Shown here in pieces: positions 1-5,570 of a DNA stretch of 5,570 nt. Origin of the DNA: Pseudomonadota bacterium. GTDB lineage: Bacteria; Pseudomonadota; Alphaproteobacteria; Rhizobiales; Hyphomicrobiaceae. The number at the start of each line of letters is the position of its first letter. Positions within the stretch are counted from its first letter, which is position 1. The notes under the pieces were generated by a model, which saw only the letters and a list, made by a program, of their open reading frames with translations, made no database searches and was not told the origin of the DNA. The position numbers were made by a program, and so were the translations under genes. Location of the stretch: positions 1-5,570 of the forward strand of contig JAEXXM010000068.1 in assembly GCA_023405815.1 (NCBI GenBank). The letters run 5' to 3'.

Positions 1-600
1 GTGTTTCTGCTTCTTTCTTCGGCGCCGGGAGAGCTGGTCCCGACCATCCGCTCCCGCTGCCGCATGATGGCTTTGTCGCCGCTCGCAAACAGCGATCTGC
101 ACGCTGCCGCCCTGCAGGCGCTCGCCGCTGCCGGCGTCACGCCGCCAAGTGAGGCCGAATGGGCCCCGCTCGAGCGCCTTTCGGGCGGCAGCGTCGCCCG
201 CCTGCTCGGCCTGTTCGGCGCCGGCGGCCTTGCCGTGCAGAAGCAGATCGACCGCCTCCTGGAGCTGCTCCCGCGTGTCGATTGGCGTGCCATGCACAGC
301 CTCTCGGACGAGCTACAACCTGTCGCGGCCCAGCCGCGCTTCGACCTTTTCTTCGAGCTGCTGATGGACACCCTGGCGCGCCTCGTCCGCACCGCCGCGA
401 CCGGGGAGGGGAGCCCGGACGAGGTGGCTCTCGCGACCCGGCTCGTCGGCGAAGCCCGGCTTGCCTCATTTGCCGCGCTGTGGGAAAGAGTAGCCCGCGA
501 GAAGGCCGATACCCTTGCGCTCAACCTCGATCGCAAGAGCCTTGTAATCGAGACAGTTGCGGCTCTCGCCGCCGCCGCACAGGACCAAAGGCCAATCTGA
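1..600 (+). CDS. holB: DNA polymerase III subunit delta' (clamp loader), C-terminal part, 5' end missing
   Basis: Delta prime is the non-ATPase stator subunit of the clamp-loader complex that loads the beta sliding clamp onto primed DNA at the replication fork. The reading frame is open at base 1, so the first codon (GTG) is an internal valine and not a start. The visible 199 residues begin at the end of the AAA+ core. A hydrophobic strand (VFLLLSS) is followed by APGELVPTIRSRC, with the clamp-loader SRC motif at visible residues 18-20. The rest is alpha-helical and divergent, as expected for the lid and C-terminal collar domains. Delta prime is usually about 330-350 residues, so roughly the first 140-150 are outside the window. 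The stop is TGA at 598-600. The neighbour metG in the same direction fits the alphaproteobacterial order tmk-holB-metG-tatD. DnaX (gamma/tau) shares the SRC motif, but the length of the remaining tail and the context favour holB. Confidence 0.9.
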   Translation: MFLLLSSAPGELVPTIRSRCRMMALSPLANSDLHAAALQALAAAGVTPPSEAEWAPLERLSGGSVARLLGLFGAGGLAVQKQIDRLLELLPRVDWRAMHSLSDELQPVAAQPRFDLFFELLMDTLARLVRTAATGEGSPDEVALATRLVGEARLASFAALWERVAREKADTLALNLDRKSLVIETVAALAAAAQDQRPI

Positions 601-743
601 GAGAAGGCCCGCCGAGAGATGCACCCGCAGCGCCGGACCAGTAAGCCTCTTCCGCGCCCCGCCCGAATGTGATGCGGCGCCGCCGGCTCGCCCGGCAACC
701 GACCCTCGCATCCCTGCATCCCTATACCCAAGGACCCTAGTCC
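601..743 (+). other. holB-metG intergenic spacer
   Basis: This 143-base spacer contains no credible gene. It holds a 10-base perfect palindrome GCGGCGCCGC (674-683), a short hairpin GCCGG/CCGGC with a 5-base loop (682-696) with no following T-run, and a perfect 8-base tandem duplication GCATCCCT (708-715, 716-723) just before the metG ribosome binding site. I see no clear -35/-10 pair and no T-box or riboswitch-like structure. It may hold a metG promoter, but the sequence does not show one clearly. Confidence 0.5.
730..734 (+). promoter_or_regulatory. Ribosome binding site of metG
   Basis: AAGGA lies nine bases before the ATG at 744, a normal Shine-Dalgarno spacing. It supports 744 as the metG start, and the protein N-terminus agrees because the HIGH motif falls at residues 21-24. 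Confidence 0.75.
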
Positions 744-2390
744 ATGAGCGGGCGCCAGAAGTTCTACATCACGACTGCGATCTCCTACCCCAACGGCCAG
801 CCGCACATCGGCCACGCCTACGAGGCCATCGCCACCGATGCCATCGCGCGCTTCGAGCGCCTCGACGGCAAGGACGTCTATTTCCTCACAGGGACCGACG
901 AGCACGGCCTCAAGATGAAGCAGACGGCCGCCAAGGAAGGCCTGACGCCGCGCGAGCTTGCCGATCGCAATGCCAAGCGCTTCCGCGAGATGGCGGGGCT
1001 TCTCGGCCTGTCGAACGACGACTTCATCCGCACCACCGAGCCGCGCCACTATCGCTCTTCGGAGGAAATCTGGCGCCGCATGGAGAAGGCGGGCGACATC
1101 TTCCTGAAGACGTATGCCGGCTGGTACTCGGTCCGCGACGAGGCCTTCTACAATGAATCCGAGACGACGGTCGGCGCTGACGGCATCCGTCGCGGCCCGC
1201 AAGGCACGCCCGTCGAATGGACGGAGGAGGAGACGTACTTCTTCCGCCTCTCCGCCTATCAGGACAAGCTGCTGGCGCTCTACGAGCAGAACCCCGACTT
1301 CATCCTGCCGCCGGAGCGACGCAACGAGGTGACGAGCTTCGTCCGGGGCGGCCTCGAGGATCTGTCGATCTCGCGCACGACGCTCGACTGGGGCATCCCC
1401 GTGCCGCATTCGAAAAGCGGCAGCGCCGGCAGCACCACCAAGCACGTGATGTACGTGTGGGTCGACGCCCTGACGAACTACATCACCGGCGTCGGCTTCC
1501 CGGACGAGACCGACCCGCTCTGGCACTATTGGCCCGCCGACGTGCACGTCATCGGCAAGGACATCCTGCGCTTTCACGCCGTCTATTGGCCCGCGTTCCT
1601 GATGTCGGCCGGGCTGGCGCTGCCGAAGCGCGTGTTCAGTCACGGCTTCGTCCTCTCCAAGGGAGAGAAAATGTCGAAGTCCGTCGGCAACGTCGTCGAT
1701 CCGTTCGACCTCGTGCACGCCTACGGCCTCGAGCAGGTGCGCTACTTCTTCCTGCGCGAGGTGAACTTCGGACAGGACGGAAACTACTCGCCCGAGGCGA
1801 TCGCCAACCGCATCAATGCCGATCTCGCCAACGACCTCGGCAATCTCGCACAGCGCTCGCTGTCGATGATCAACAAGAGCTGCGGCGCGCGCGTACCGGA
1901 GCCGGGCGATCTCACTGAGGCGGACAAGACCATTCTCGCTGCAGCGGACGCCCTTTATGCCAAGGCGCGCGAGGCGATGGATAGGCAGGCGGTGACCAAA
2001 TACCTCGACGCCGTCTGGGCTGTCGTCGGAGACGCCAACCGCTATTTCGCCGCCGAGGAGCCCTGGGCGAAAAAGAAGACCGACCCCAAGCGCATGGAGA
2101 CCATCCTCTATGTGACGGCCGAGGTCGTGCGCCAGGTCGCCATCCTCGTCGCACCTGTGACACCGCATGCCGCCGAAAAGCTGCTCCAGTACTTGGGCCA
2201 GCCCGACGAAGCGCACACATTCAAGGCGCTGGGCGAGGCGGGCCGCCTCGTCCCAGGCACCGTGCTGCCCGAGCCATCGGGCGTCTTCCCGCGCTACGTC
2301 GCGCCGGAGGCGGACGCCGGCGACAAACCGGAGCCGAAGCCGAAAAAGGACAAGCCCAAGAAGGACAAGGGCGCAAAGGGCCAGGAGTGA
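744..2390 (+). CDS. metG: Methionyl-tRNA synthetase (class I, zinc-cysteine-free type)
   Basis: This cytosolic enzyme activates methionine with ATP and charges both initiator and elongator tRNA-Met. The 548-residue product has the class I signatures: HIGH at residues 21-24 in a Rossmann fold, GTDEHG shortly after, the WVDAL motif at 239-243, and KMSKS at 309-313. An alpha-helical anticodon-binding domain follows, to about residue 500. The connective-peptide insertion around residues 124-160 reads YAGWYSVRDEAFY and has none of the zinc-ligand cysteines of the E. coli enzyme; the only cysteine in the whole protein is C380. No C-terminal EMAP/Trbp111-like tRNA-binding domain is present, which explains the shorter length than the roughly 677-residue E. 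coli protein. Instead the last 23 residues form a lysine/proline-rich tail (526-548). The start is ATG with AAGGA nine bases upstream. tatD begins nine bases after the stop, indicating an operon. Confidence 0.97.
   Translation: MSGRQKFYITTAISYPNGQPHIGHAYEAIATDAIARFERLDGKDVYFLTGTDEHGLKMKQTAAKEGLTPRELADRNAKRFREMAGLLGLSNDDFIRTTEPRHYRSSEEIWRRMEKAGDIFLKTYAGWYSVRDEAFYNESETTVGADGIRRGPQGTPVEWTEEETYFFRLSAYQDKLLALYEQNPDFILPPERRNEVTSFVRGGLEDLSISRTTLDWGIPVPHSKSGSAGSTTKHVMYVWVDALTNYITGVGFPDETDPLWHYWPADVHVIGKDILRFHAVYWPAFLMSAGLALPKRVFSHGFVLSKGEKMSKSVGNVVDPFDLVHAYGLEQVRYFFLREVNFGQDGNYSPEAIANRINADLANDLGNLAQRSLSMINKSCGARVPEPGDLTEADKTILAAADALYAKAREAMDRQAVTKYLDAVWAVVGDANRYFAAEEPWAKKKTDPKRMETILYVTAEVVRQVAILVAPVTPHAAEKLLQYLGQPDEAHTFKALGEAGRLVPGTVLPEPSGVFPRYVAPEADAGDKPEPKPKKDKPKKDKGAKGQE
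2340..2369 (+). repeat. Tandem 15-base repeat encoding PKKDK twice, in the metG tail
   Basis: Two adjacent 15-base units (2340-2354 and 2355-2369) each encode PKKDK and differ only at synonymous third positions. They lie inside the low-complexity basic tail of the synthetase, where nine of the last 21 residues are lysine. Confidence 0.7.
2383..2387 (+). promoter_or_regulatory. Ribosome binding site of tatD, inside the end of metG
   Basis: AGGAG ends just before the metG TGA (2388-2390) and lies 12 bases before the ATG at 2400. The spacing is slightly long but usable. Its position inside the metG coding end suggests that translation of the two genes is linked. Confidence 0.55.
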
Positions 2391-2399
2391 GCAGCGCCG

Positions 2400-3203
2400 A
2401 TGCTGGTCGACCACCACTGCCATCTGGACTTCCCGCAGCTCGTCGCTGACCGCGACGGGCTGCTGCAGCGCGCTCGCGAGGCGGGAGTCGGGGTGATGGT
2501 CACCATATCGACGCGCGTTCGCCAGATCCCGGTGCTGCTCGACATCTGCGCCGCTCACGACAACATCTACTGCTCGGTCGGCACCCATCCACATAACGCG
2601 GACGAGGAGCGCGGCATCCCGGCCGACGAGCTGGCGCGCCTCTCCGAGCACCCGAAGGTCGTCGCCATCGGCGAAGCCGGTCTCGACTATTTTTACAAAA
2701 AAGGATCGGCCGAGGCACAGGCCGAGGGTTTTCGTACTCACATCGAGGCGGCGCGCCGAACCGGTCTGCCGCTCGAGATCCACACCCGCGACGCCGACGC
2801 CGACACCATCAAGATACTCGAGGAGGAGCACGCCAAGGGCGCGTTCCCGGCGATCCTTCACTGCTATACCGGCGGTCCCGAGCTTGCACGCCGCGCCGTT
2901 GAGCTCGGCCTCTACGTGTCCTTCACCGGCGTCGTGACATTCAAGAAGAACGATGCCTTGCGCGACATCGCGAGAAACGTGCCGCTCGATCGCATCCTGG
3001 TCGAGACGGATGCGCCCTATCTCGCGCCCGAACCCTTCCGCGGCAAGACCAACGAGCCGTCCTATGTCGTTCATACCGCTGCGACGCTCGCCGAGGTCAA
3101 GGGCGTGTCGGCCGAAGCATTTGCTGAGGCGACGACCGACAACTTCTTCCGCTTGTTCCGCAAGGTGAAGCGGCCGGACGTTTCCGGCACCGCGGCCGCA
3201 TGA
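2400..3203 (+). CDS. TatD family metal-dependent hydrolase (YcfH-like)
   Basis: The product is a TIM-barrel metallo-hydrolase of the TatD family. Characterised members are magnesium-dependent DNases with 3'-5' exonuclease activity, and some act on other substrates; the substrate here is inferred only from the family. All expected metal ligands are visible in the 267-residue product: the HxH pair H6/H8 in DHHCHLD, E92 in GEAGLDYFY, H128 in EIHTRDA, H154 in LHCYTGG, and D204 in VETDAPYLAPEPFRGK. The ending TTDNFFRLF is also typical. Length matches the family (about 260). In E. coli the homologous ycfH directly follows holB, so the context supports a YcfH-type member rather than E. coli TatD itself. 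The start ATG lies nine bases after metG, and only three residues precede the DHHCHLD motif, which fixes the start. The stop overlaps the next gene by four bases. Confidence 0.93.
   Translation: MLVDHHCHLDFPQLVADRDGLLQRAREAGVGVMVTISTRVRQIPVLLDICAAHDNIYCSVGTHPHNADEERGIPADELARLSEHPKVVAIGEAGLDYFYKKGSAEAQAEGFRTHIEAARRTGLPLEIHTRDADADTIKILEEEHAKGAFPAILHCYTGGPELARRAVELGLYVSFTGVVTFKKNDALRDIARNVPLDRILVETDAPYLAPEPFRGKTNEPSYVVHTAATLAEVKGVSAEAFAEATTDNFFRLFRKVKRPDVSGTAAA
3173..3203 (+). promoter_or_regulatory. Overlapping stop/start with hairpin at the tatD-MBL junction
   Basis: The tatD stop and the next start share ATGA (3200-3203). I see no purine-rich Shine-Dalgarno in the usual window. The eight bases directly before the ATG are the palindrome GCGGCCGC (3192-3199), and a perfect 6-base-pair hairpin GCCGGA-CGTT-TCCGGC (3173-3188) sits 12 bases upstream. 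Translation of the downstream gene by coupling or re-initiation is the likely reading (inference). Confidence 0.5.
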
Positions 3204-3997
3204 GATATCGCGCCACCATCCTCGGCTGCGGATCGTCCGGCGGCGTTCCCCGCATCGGCGCCAACTGGGGCGCATGCGATCCCTCGAACCCGAAGAACCG
3301 CCGCTGGCGCTGCAGCATGCTGGTGGAGCGCATTGGCAGGCCGCGCTACACGACGGTCCTGATCGATACTTCGCCCGACGTGCGCGAGCAGCTCCTGAGC
3401 GTGCGCTGCGCAGCGCTCGATGGCGTGCTCTACACCCACGATCACGCCGATCACACCCACGGCATCGACGATCTGCGTATGGTCGCCTATGCCATGAAGA
3501 AGCGCATCGACGTCTGGGCCGACGAGCCGACGCGCCAAAGCCTGATGGGGCGCTTCGGCTACTGCTTCGAGAAGCCGCCGGGCTCAGCATATCCTCCGAT
3601 CCTCGATGCGCATCCCATCGATGCGCCGACGCCGATCCGCGTCGAAGGCCCCTCGGGCGCCATCGAGGCCCTTCCCATTCCGCAGCTCCACGGCGACATC
3701 GGCACGCTCGGATTTCGCATCGGCGGCCTCGCCTATTCGCCCGACTTGAGCGGCATCCCCGATGATTCGGTGCCGCTGCTGCAGGGGCTGGACGTCTGGA
3801 TCGTCGATGCGCTGCGCTTCACCGCGCACCCGAGCCACTTCTCGGTCAAGCAGGCTTTGCAGTGGATCGACCGCCTCAAGCCCAAGCGCGCCATCCTCAC
3901 CCACATGACGACCGACCTCGACTATGAGGCGCTGCGGCGCGAGCTGCCGCCCGGCGTCGAGCCGGCCTACGACGGCATGGTCATCGAGTTCGACTAG
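3200..3997 (+). CDS. MBL-fold metallo-hydrolase, PhnP-like (phosphoribosyl cyclic phosphodiesterase family)
   Basis: The product is a 265-residue metallo-beta-lactamase-fold enzyme, probably a cytosolic phosphodiesterase. The dinuclear metal site is complete: HxHxDH as H80-D-H82-A-D84-H85, H164 in QLHGDIGTLGF, D182 in YSPDLSGIP, and H235 in AILTHMTTDLDY. H210 and H213 (HPSHFS) are further candidate active-site histidines. The N-terminal GCGSSGGVPRIG and C-terminal LPPGVEPAYDGMVIEF match the PhnP branch, whose E. coli member opens 5-phosphoribosyl 1,2-cyclic phosphate in phosphonate breakdown. However, PhnP's CxCxxC structural zinc cluster near residue 20-26 is absent: here the segment is NWGACDPSNPKN with one cysteine (C26). 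No phn genes are nearby, so the true substrate is unknown. The start is fixed by the four-base overlap with tatD and by the family-typical N-terminus. This is the last gene of the plus-strand cluster. Confidence 0.88.
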   Translation: MRYRATILGCGSSGGVPRIGANWGACDPSNPKNRRWRCSMLVERIGRPRYTTVLIDTSPDVREQLLSVRCAALDGVLYTHDHADHTHGIDDLRMVAYAMKKRIDVWADEPTRQSLMGRFGYCFEKPPGSAYPPILDAHPIDAPTPIRVEGPSGAIEALPIPQLHGDIGTLGFRIGGLAYSPDLSGIPDDSVPLLQGLDVWIVDALRFTAHPSHFSVKQALQWIDRLKPKRAILTHMTTDLDYEALRRELPPGVEPAYDGMVIEFD

Positions 3998-4011
3998 CAT
4001 CGCACTCAACC

Positions 4012-4137
4012 GTCATCCTCGGCCTTGTGCCGAGGACCCAACCCAACGCTTGCGCGACGCGAGTTGCAGGGCACTACAGCGACGATTGCCTCGGAGCCAG
4101 CTGAGCCGTGGATCCTCGGGACAAGCCCGAGGATGAC
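4012..4137. repeat. Intergenic inverted-repeat element with a hairpin in each arm
   Basis: Two 30-base arms (4012-4041 and 4108-4137) are inverted copies matching at 26 of 30 positions. Each arm is itself a stem-loop with 7-base-pair stem and 5-base loop: CCTCGGC/GCCGAGG (4017-4023, 4029-4035) and CCTCGGG/CCCGAGG (4114-4120, 4126-4132). Two of the four differences between arms are compensatory and keep the left stem paired. The element fills the gap between two convergent genes, so it could act as a bidirectional transcription end, although no T-run follows either hairpin. GTCATCCTCGGG-type palindromic repeats are common between genes in Rhizobiales; identification with a named family would need a database. 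A 3-base ACC flanks both ends, too short to prove a target duplication. Confidence 0.8.
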
Positions 4138-4145
4138 ACCACTGT

Positions 4146-4886
4146 TCACGCGTCCGCGTGGTGCTTCTTCCAGTCGACGAAATTGACGATCTCGCCTGAA
4201 AAGTCGCAACTGGGCGACACCAGCTCCAGGACCAGCGGCACCAGCTCTTCCGGCGCCGGCAGCTTCTTTGGGTCCTCGCCCGGAAACGCCTTCGCGCGCA
4301 TCTTCGTGCGCACCGGTCCGGGATTGAGAAGGTTCACGCGCACGCTCGTATCCGCGAGCTCGTGCGCATAGCTCTTCACAAGGCACTCGAGCCCCGCCTT
4401 CGACACGGCGTAGGGTCCCCAGTAGGCATACTTGCCCGACGCCGCGCCGGACGTCATGAACACGCCGCGCCCGGCGTCCGACCGCTTCAGCAGCGGGTCG
4501 AGCGTGCGGATCAGCCGCCAGTTGGCCGACAGGTTCACGTCGATCACCTCGTTCCAGGCGTCCTCGGTGACATGATGCAGCGGCGACAACGGCCCGAGGA
4601 TACCCGCATTGGCGATCAGGATGTCGAGCTTGCCCCAGCGCTGATAGAGCGTTGGTCCGATCTGGTCGATCTTGTCGCCTTTCGAAATATCGAGCTGTAG
4701 GAGCGTCGCCTTGCCGCCCGCGGCGCGGATCTCGTCGTCGAGCTCTTCGAGTGCGCCGATGGTGCGCGCTACGACGACGACGTGAGCGCCAGCCTTGGCG
4801 AGCCCCAAGGCAATTGCCCTTCCGATGCCGCGCGAGGCACCGGTGACGAGGGCGAGGCGATCTTTGAGCGGCTTCTTGCTTGTCAT
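4146..4886 (-). CDS. SDR family NAD(P)-dependent oxidoreductase (YciK-like)
   Basis: The 246-residue product is a classical short-chain dehydrogenase/reductase. It shows the Rossmann nucleotide-binding motif TGASRGIG at residues 15-22, D66 after the third strand, NAG at 93-95, and the full catalytic tetrad N118, S146, Y159 and K163 (YAVSK). The PG motif of classical SDRs appears in LLNPGPVRTKM. The segments KRSDAGRGVF, WGPYAVSK and MRAKAFPGEDPKKL resemble E. coli YciK, a member without a firmly known substrate. R41 at the end of the second strand could favour NADP(H), which is inference. No signal peptide or membrane segment is seen, so it should be cytosolic. The start is well fixed: an in-frame TAG lies four codons upstream (4896-4898) and no other start codon lies between. 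No clear Shine-Dalgarno is visible. It lies downstream of purF on the same strand, with a repeat element between them, and converges on the MBL gene. Confidence 0.92.
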   Translation of the reverse strand: MTSKKPLKDRLALVTGASRGIGRAIALGLAKAGAHVVVVARTIGALEELDDEIRAAGGKATLLQLDISKGDKIDQIGPTLYQRWGKLDILIANAGILGPLSPLHHVTEDAWNEVIDVNLSANWRLIRTLDPLLKRSDAGRGVFMTSGAASGKYAYWGPYAVSKAGLECLVKSYAHELADTSVRVNLLNPGPVRTKMRAKAFPGEDPKKLPAPEELVPLVLELVSPSCDFSGEIVNFVDWKKHHADA

Positions 4887-4921
4887 GACTGACGACTAGC
4901 CGTCCGCCCTGCATGAAGCAA

Positions 4922-4940
4922 GCGCATCGCGCGATAGCGC
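4922..4940. other. Palindrome upstream of the SDR gene
   Basis: ATCGCGCGAT (4926-4935) is a perfect 10-base palindrome, flanked by GCGC on both sides with one unpaired base (4936). It lies about 40 bases before the SDR start. It could be an operator half-site pair or chance in GC-rich DNA. Confidence 0.25.
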
Positions 4941-5040
4941 TCCCTCCCCCTTGACGGGGGAGGGCGGGGGAGGGTGGTGCACCACATTCGACATAGTGGA
5001 CACCCCCCCACCCTGACCCTCCCCTGCAAGGGGGGAGGGA
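4941..5040. repeat. G/C-run inverted-repeat element between purF and the SDR gene
   Basis: This 100-base element has two imperfect inverted arms, about 4941-4979 and 5001-5040, separated by a short centre. The left arm contains a perfect 9-base-pair stem CCCTCCCCC/GGGGGAGGG with loop TTGAC (4942-4964). The right arm contains an 8-base-pair stem CCCTCCCC/GGGGAGGG (5017-5024 and 5032-5039). The two arms also pair with each other. It is unrelated in sequence to the element at 4012-4137 but built the same way. Similar CCCTCCCCC repeats are widespread between genes in alphaproteobacteria. It lies 36 bases past the purF stop and could limit read-through into the SDR gene, but there is no T-run on the minus-strand 3' side. 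Confidence 0.75.
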
Positions 5041-5075
5041 ACAGGAAGGGTGCCGAATAATTCGTGCGGATTGAC

Positions 5076-5570
5076 TTAGCCGACCTCAGCGAGGAGCGAC
5101 AGCTGGCGCGGCACCGCTTGCCCGCTCTGGTCGGTCAGCGGGGTCGGGTACTCGCCGGTGAAGCAGTGGTCGGTGAACTGCGGCGCGCGCGGATCGCGCG
5201 AGTCGAACCCGACGGCGCGATAGATGCCGTCGACCGAAAGGAAGGCGAGGCTGTCGGCGCCAAGGAACTGGCGCATGCCCTCAAGGTCCTTGTTCGCAGC
5301 CAGAAGGTCGATCTTGTCCGGCGTGTCGATGCCGTAATAGTCGGGATGCGTGATCGGCGGCGACGCGATGCGCATGTGCACCTCGCGCGCACCTGCCTCA
5401 TACATGAGCTGCACGATCTTCTTCGACGTCGTCCCGCGCACGACGCTGTCGTCGACGAGGACGATGCGCTTGCCGCGGATGACGCTGGCATTGGCCGAAT
5501 GCTTCAGCTTCACGCCCAGCGTGCGGATCTGCTGCTCCGGCGCGATGAACGTCCGGCCGACGTAGTGGTT
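5076..5570 (-). CDS. purF: Amidophosphoribosyltransferase, C-terminal part, 5' end beyond the window
   Basis: PurF catalyses the first committed step of purine biosynthesis: PRPP plus glutamine gives 5-phosphoribosylamine, glutamate and pyrophosphate. The frame runs to the right edge, so the 164 visible residues are the C-terminal third of a protein usually near 480-500 residues; the N-terminal glutamine amidotransferase domain is missing. The visible part starts NHYVGRTFIAP and contains the type I phosphoribosyltransferase PRPP loop RIVLVDDSVVRGTTS (5424-5468), then SPPITHPDYYGID, FLSVDGIYRAVG and FTGEYPTPL. The GTG at 5511-5513 is an internal valine codon. The Bacillus enzyme binds a 4Fe-4S cluster through cysteines around HPCFYGID and just before FTGKYP; here the first is aspartate (HPDYYG) and only one cysteine precedes FTGEYP, so a cluster is unlikely. 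The stop is TAA at 5076-5078 (complement). Confidence 0.95.
   Translation of the reverse strand, partial: NHYVGRTFIAPEQQIRTLGVKLKHSANASVIRGKRIVLVDDSVVRGTTSKKIVQLMYEAGAREVHMRIASPPITHPDYYGIDTPDKIDLLAANKDLEGMRQFLGADSLAFLSVDGIYRAVGFDSRDPRAPQFTDHCFTGEYPTPLTDQSGQAVPRQLSLLAEVG

Noticed and set aside
601..743. Possible T-box or riboswitch before metG
   Set aside because: The spacer is too short and shows no conserved T-box or SAM-type elements. Only short GC hairpins are visible.
1217..1918. Plus-strand frame of 233 codons inside metG
   Set aside because: It is an arginine-rich shifted frame of metG with no recognisable domain; metG in this region has WVDAL and KMSKS.
3071..3538. Minus-strand frame of 155 codons across the tatD-MBL junction
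   Set aside because: It is antisense to two genes with clear family motifs and shows no recognisable domain or ribosome site.
3584..4009. Minus-strand frame of 141 codons with protein-like composition
   Set aside because: It is fully antisense to the MBL gene, whose catalytic motifs are intact. Its normal look comes from GC-rich codon bias mirrored on the other strand.
4009..4140. ACC target-site duplication around the first repeat
   Set aside because: Three matching bases are expected by chance about once in 64 and do not prove transposition.
4108..4371. Plus-strand frame starting MDPRDKPEDD
   Set aside because: The opening residues are simply the right arm of the repeat read as codons, and the rest is antisense to the SDR gene.
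4006..4914. Long minus-strand reading frame of 302 codons covering the SDR gene and the repeat
   Set aside because: It is out of frame with the well-supported SDR protein and its end (VILGLVPRIHG) is a translation of the intergenic repeat, a frequent false extension in this group.
4941..5040. Rho-independent terminator after purF
   Set aside because: The stems are strong but no T-run follows on the minus-strand 3' side, and the sequence is better explained as an inverted-repeat element.

Overview
This window reads as ordinary chromosomal housekeeping DNA from a GC-rich alphaproteobacterium, most likely of the Rhizobiales/Hyphomicrobiales. The evidence is the gene order holB-metG-tatD-MBL hydrolase, a methionyl-tRNA synthetase without zinc-binding cysteines, a PurF without the iron-sulfur cysteines of the Bacillus type, and two intergenic inverted-repeat elements of a kind common in that group. 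The order-level assignment is inference from these traits, not from a database search.

Layout. Positions 1-600 (+) hold the C-terminal part of holB (DNA polymerase III delta prime subunit), cut by the left edge. A 143-base gap with a good Shine-Dalgarno site leads into metG (744-2390, +). Nine bases later comes a TatD/YcfH-type metal-dependent hydrolase (2400-3203, +). It overlaps by four bases (ATGA) with a PhnP-like metallo-beta-lactamase-fold hydrolase (3200-3997, +). These four genes look like one co-directional cluster, with metG-tatD-MBL very tight. A 126-base inverted-repeat element (4012-4137) sits at the convergent boundary with an SDR oxidoreductase of the YciK type (4146-4886, -). 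A second inverted-repeat element of different sequence (4941-5040) separates the SDR gene from the 3' end of purF (5076 to the right edge, -).

How the genes relate. The left block serves DNA replication (clamp loader), translation (Met-tRNA charging) and probably nucleic-acid or nucleotide clean-up (TatD nuclease family and a cyclic-phosphodiesterase-like MBL enzyme). The right block starts purine biosynthesis (PurF) and carries an SDR of unknown substrate. No mobile-element gene, defence system, RNA gene or CRISPR array is visible. I found no convincing previously undescribed system. The points most worth checking are the paired hairpin repeats with a compensatory base change, and the MBL enzyme that keeps the catalytic metal site but lacks PhnP's structural zinc cysteines.
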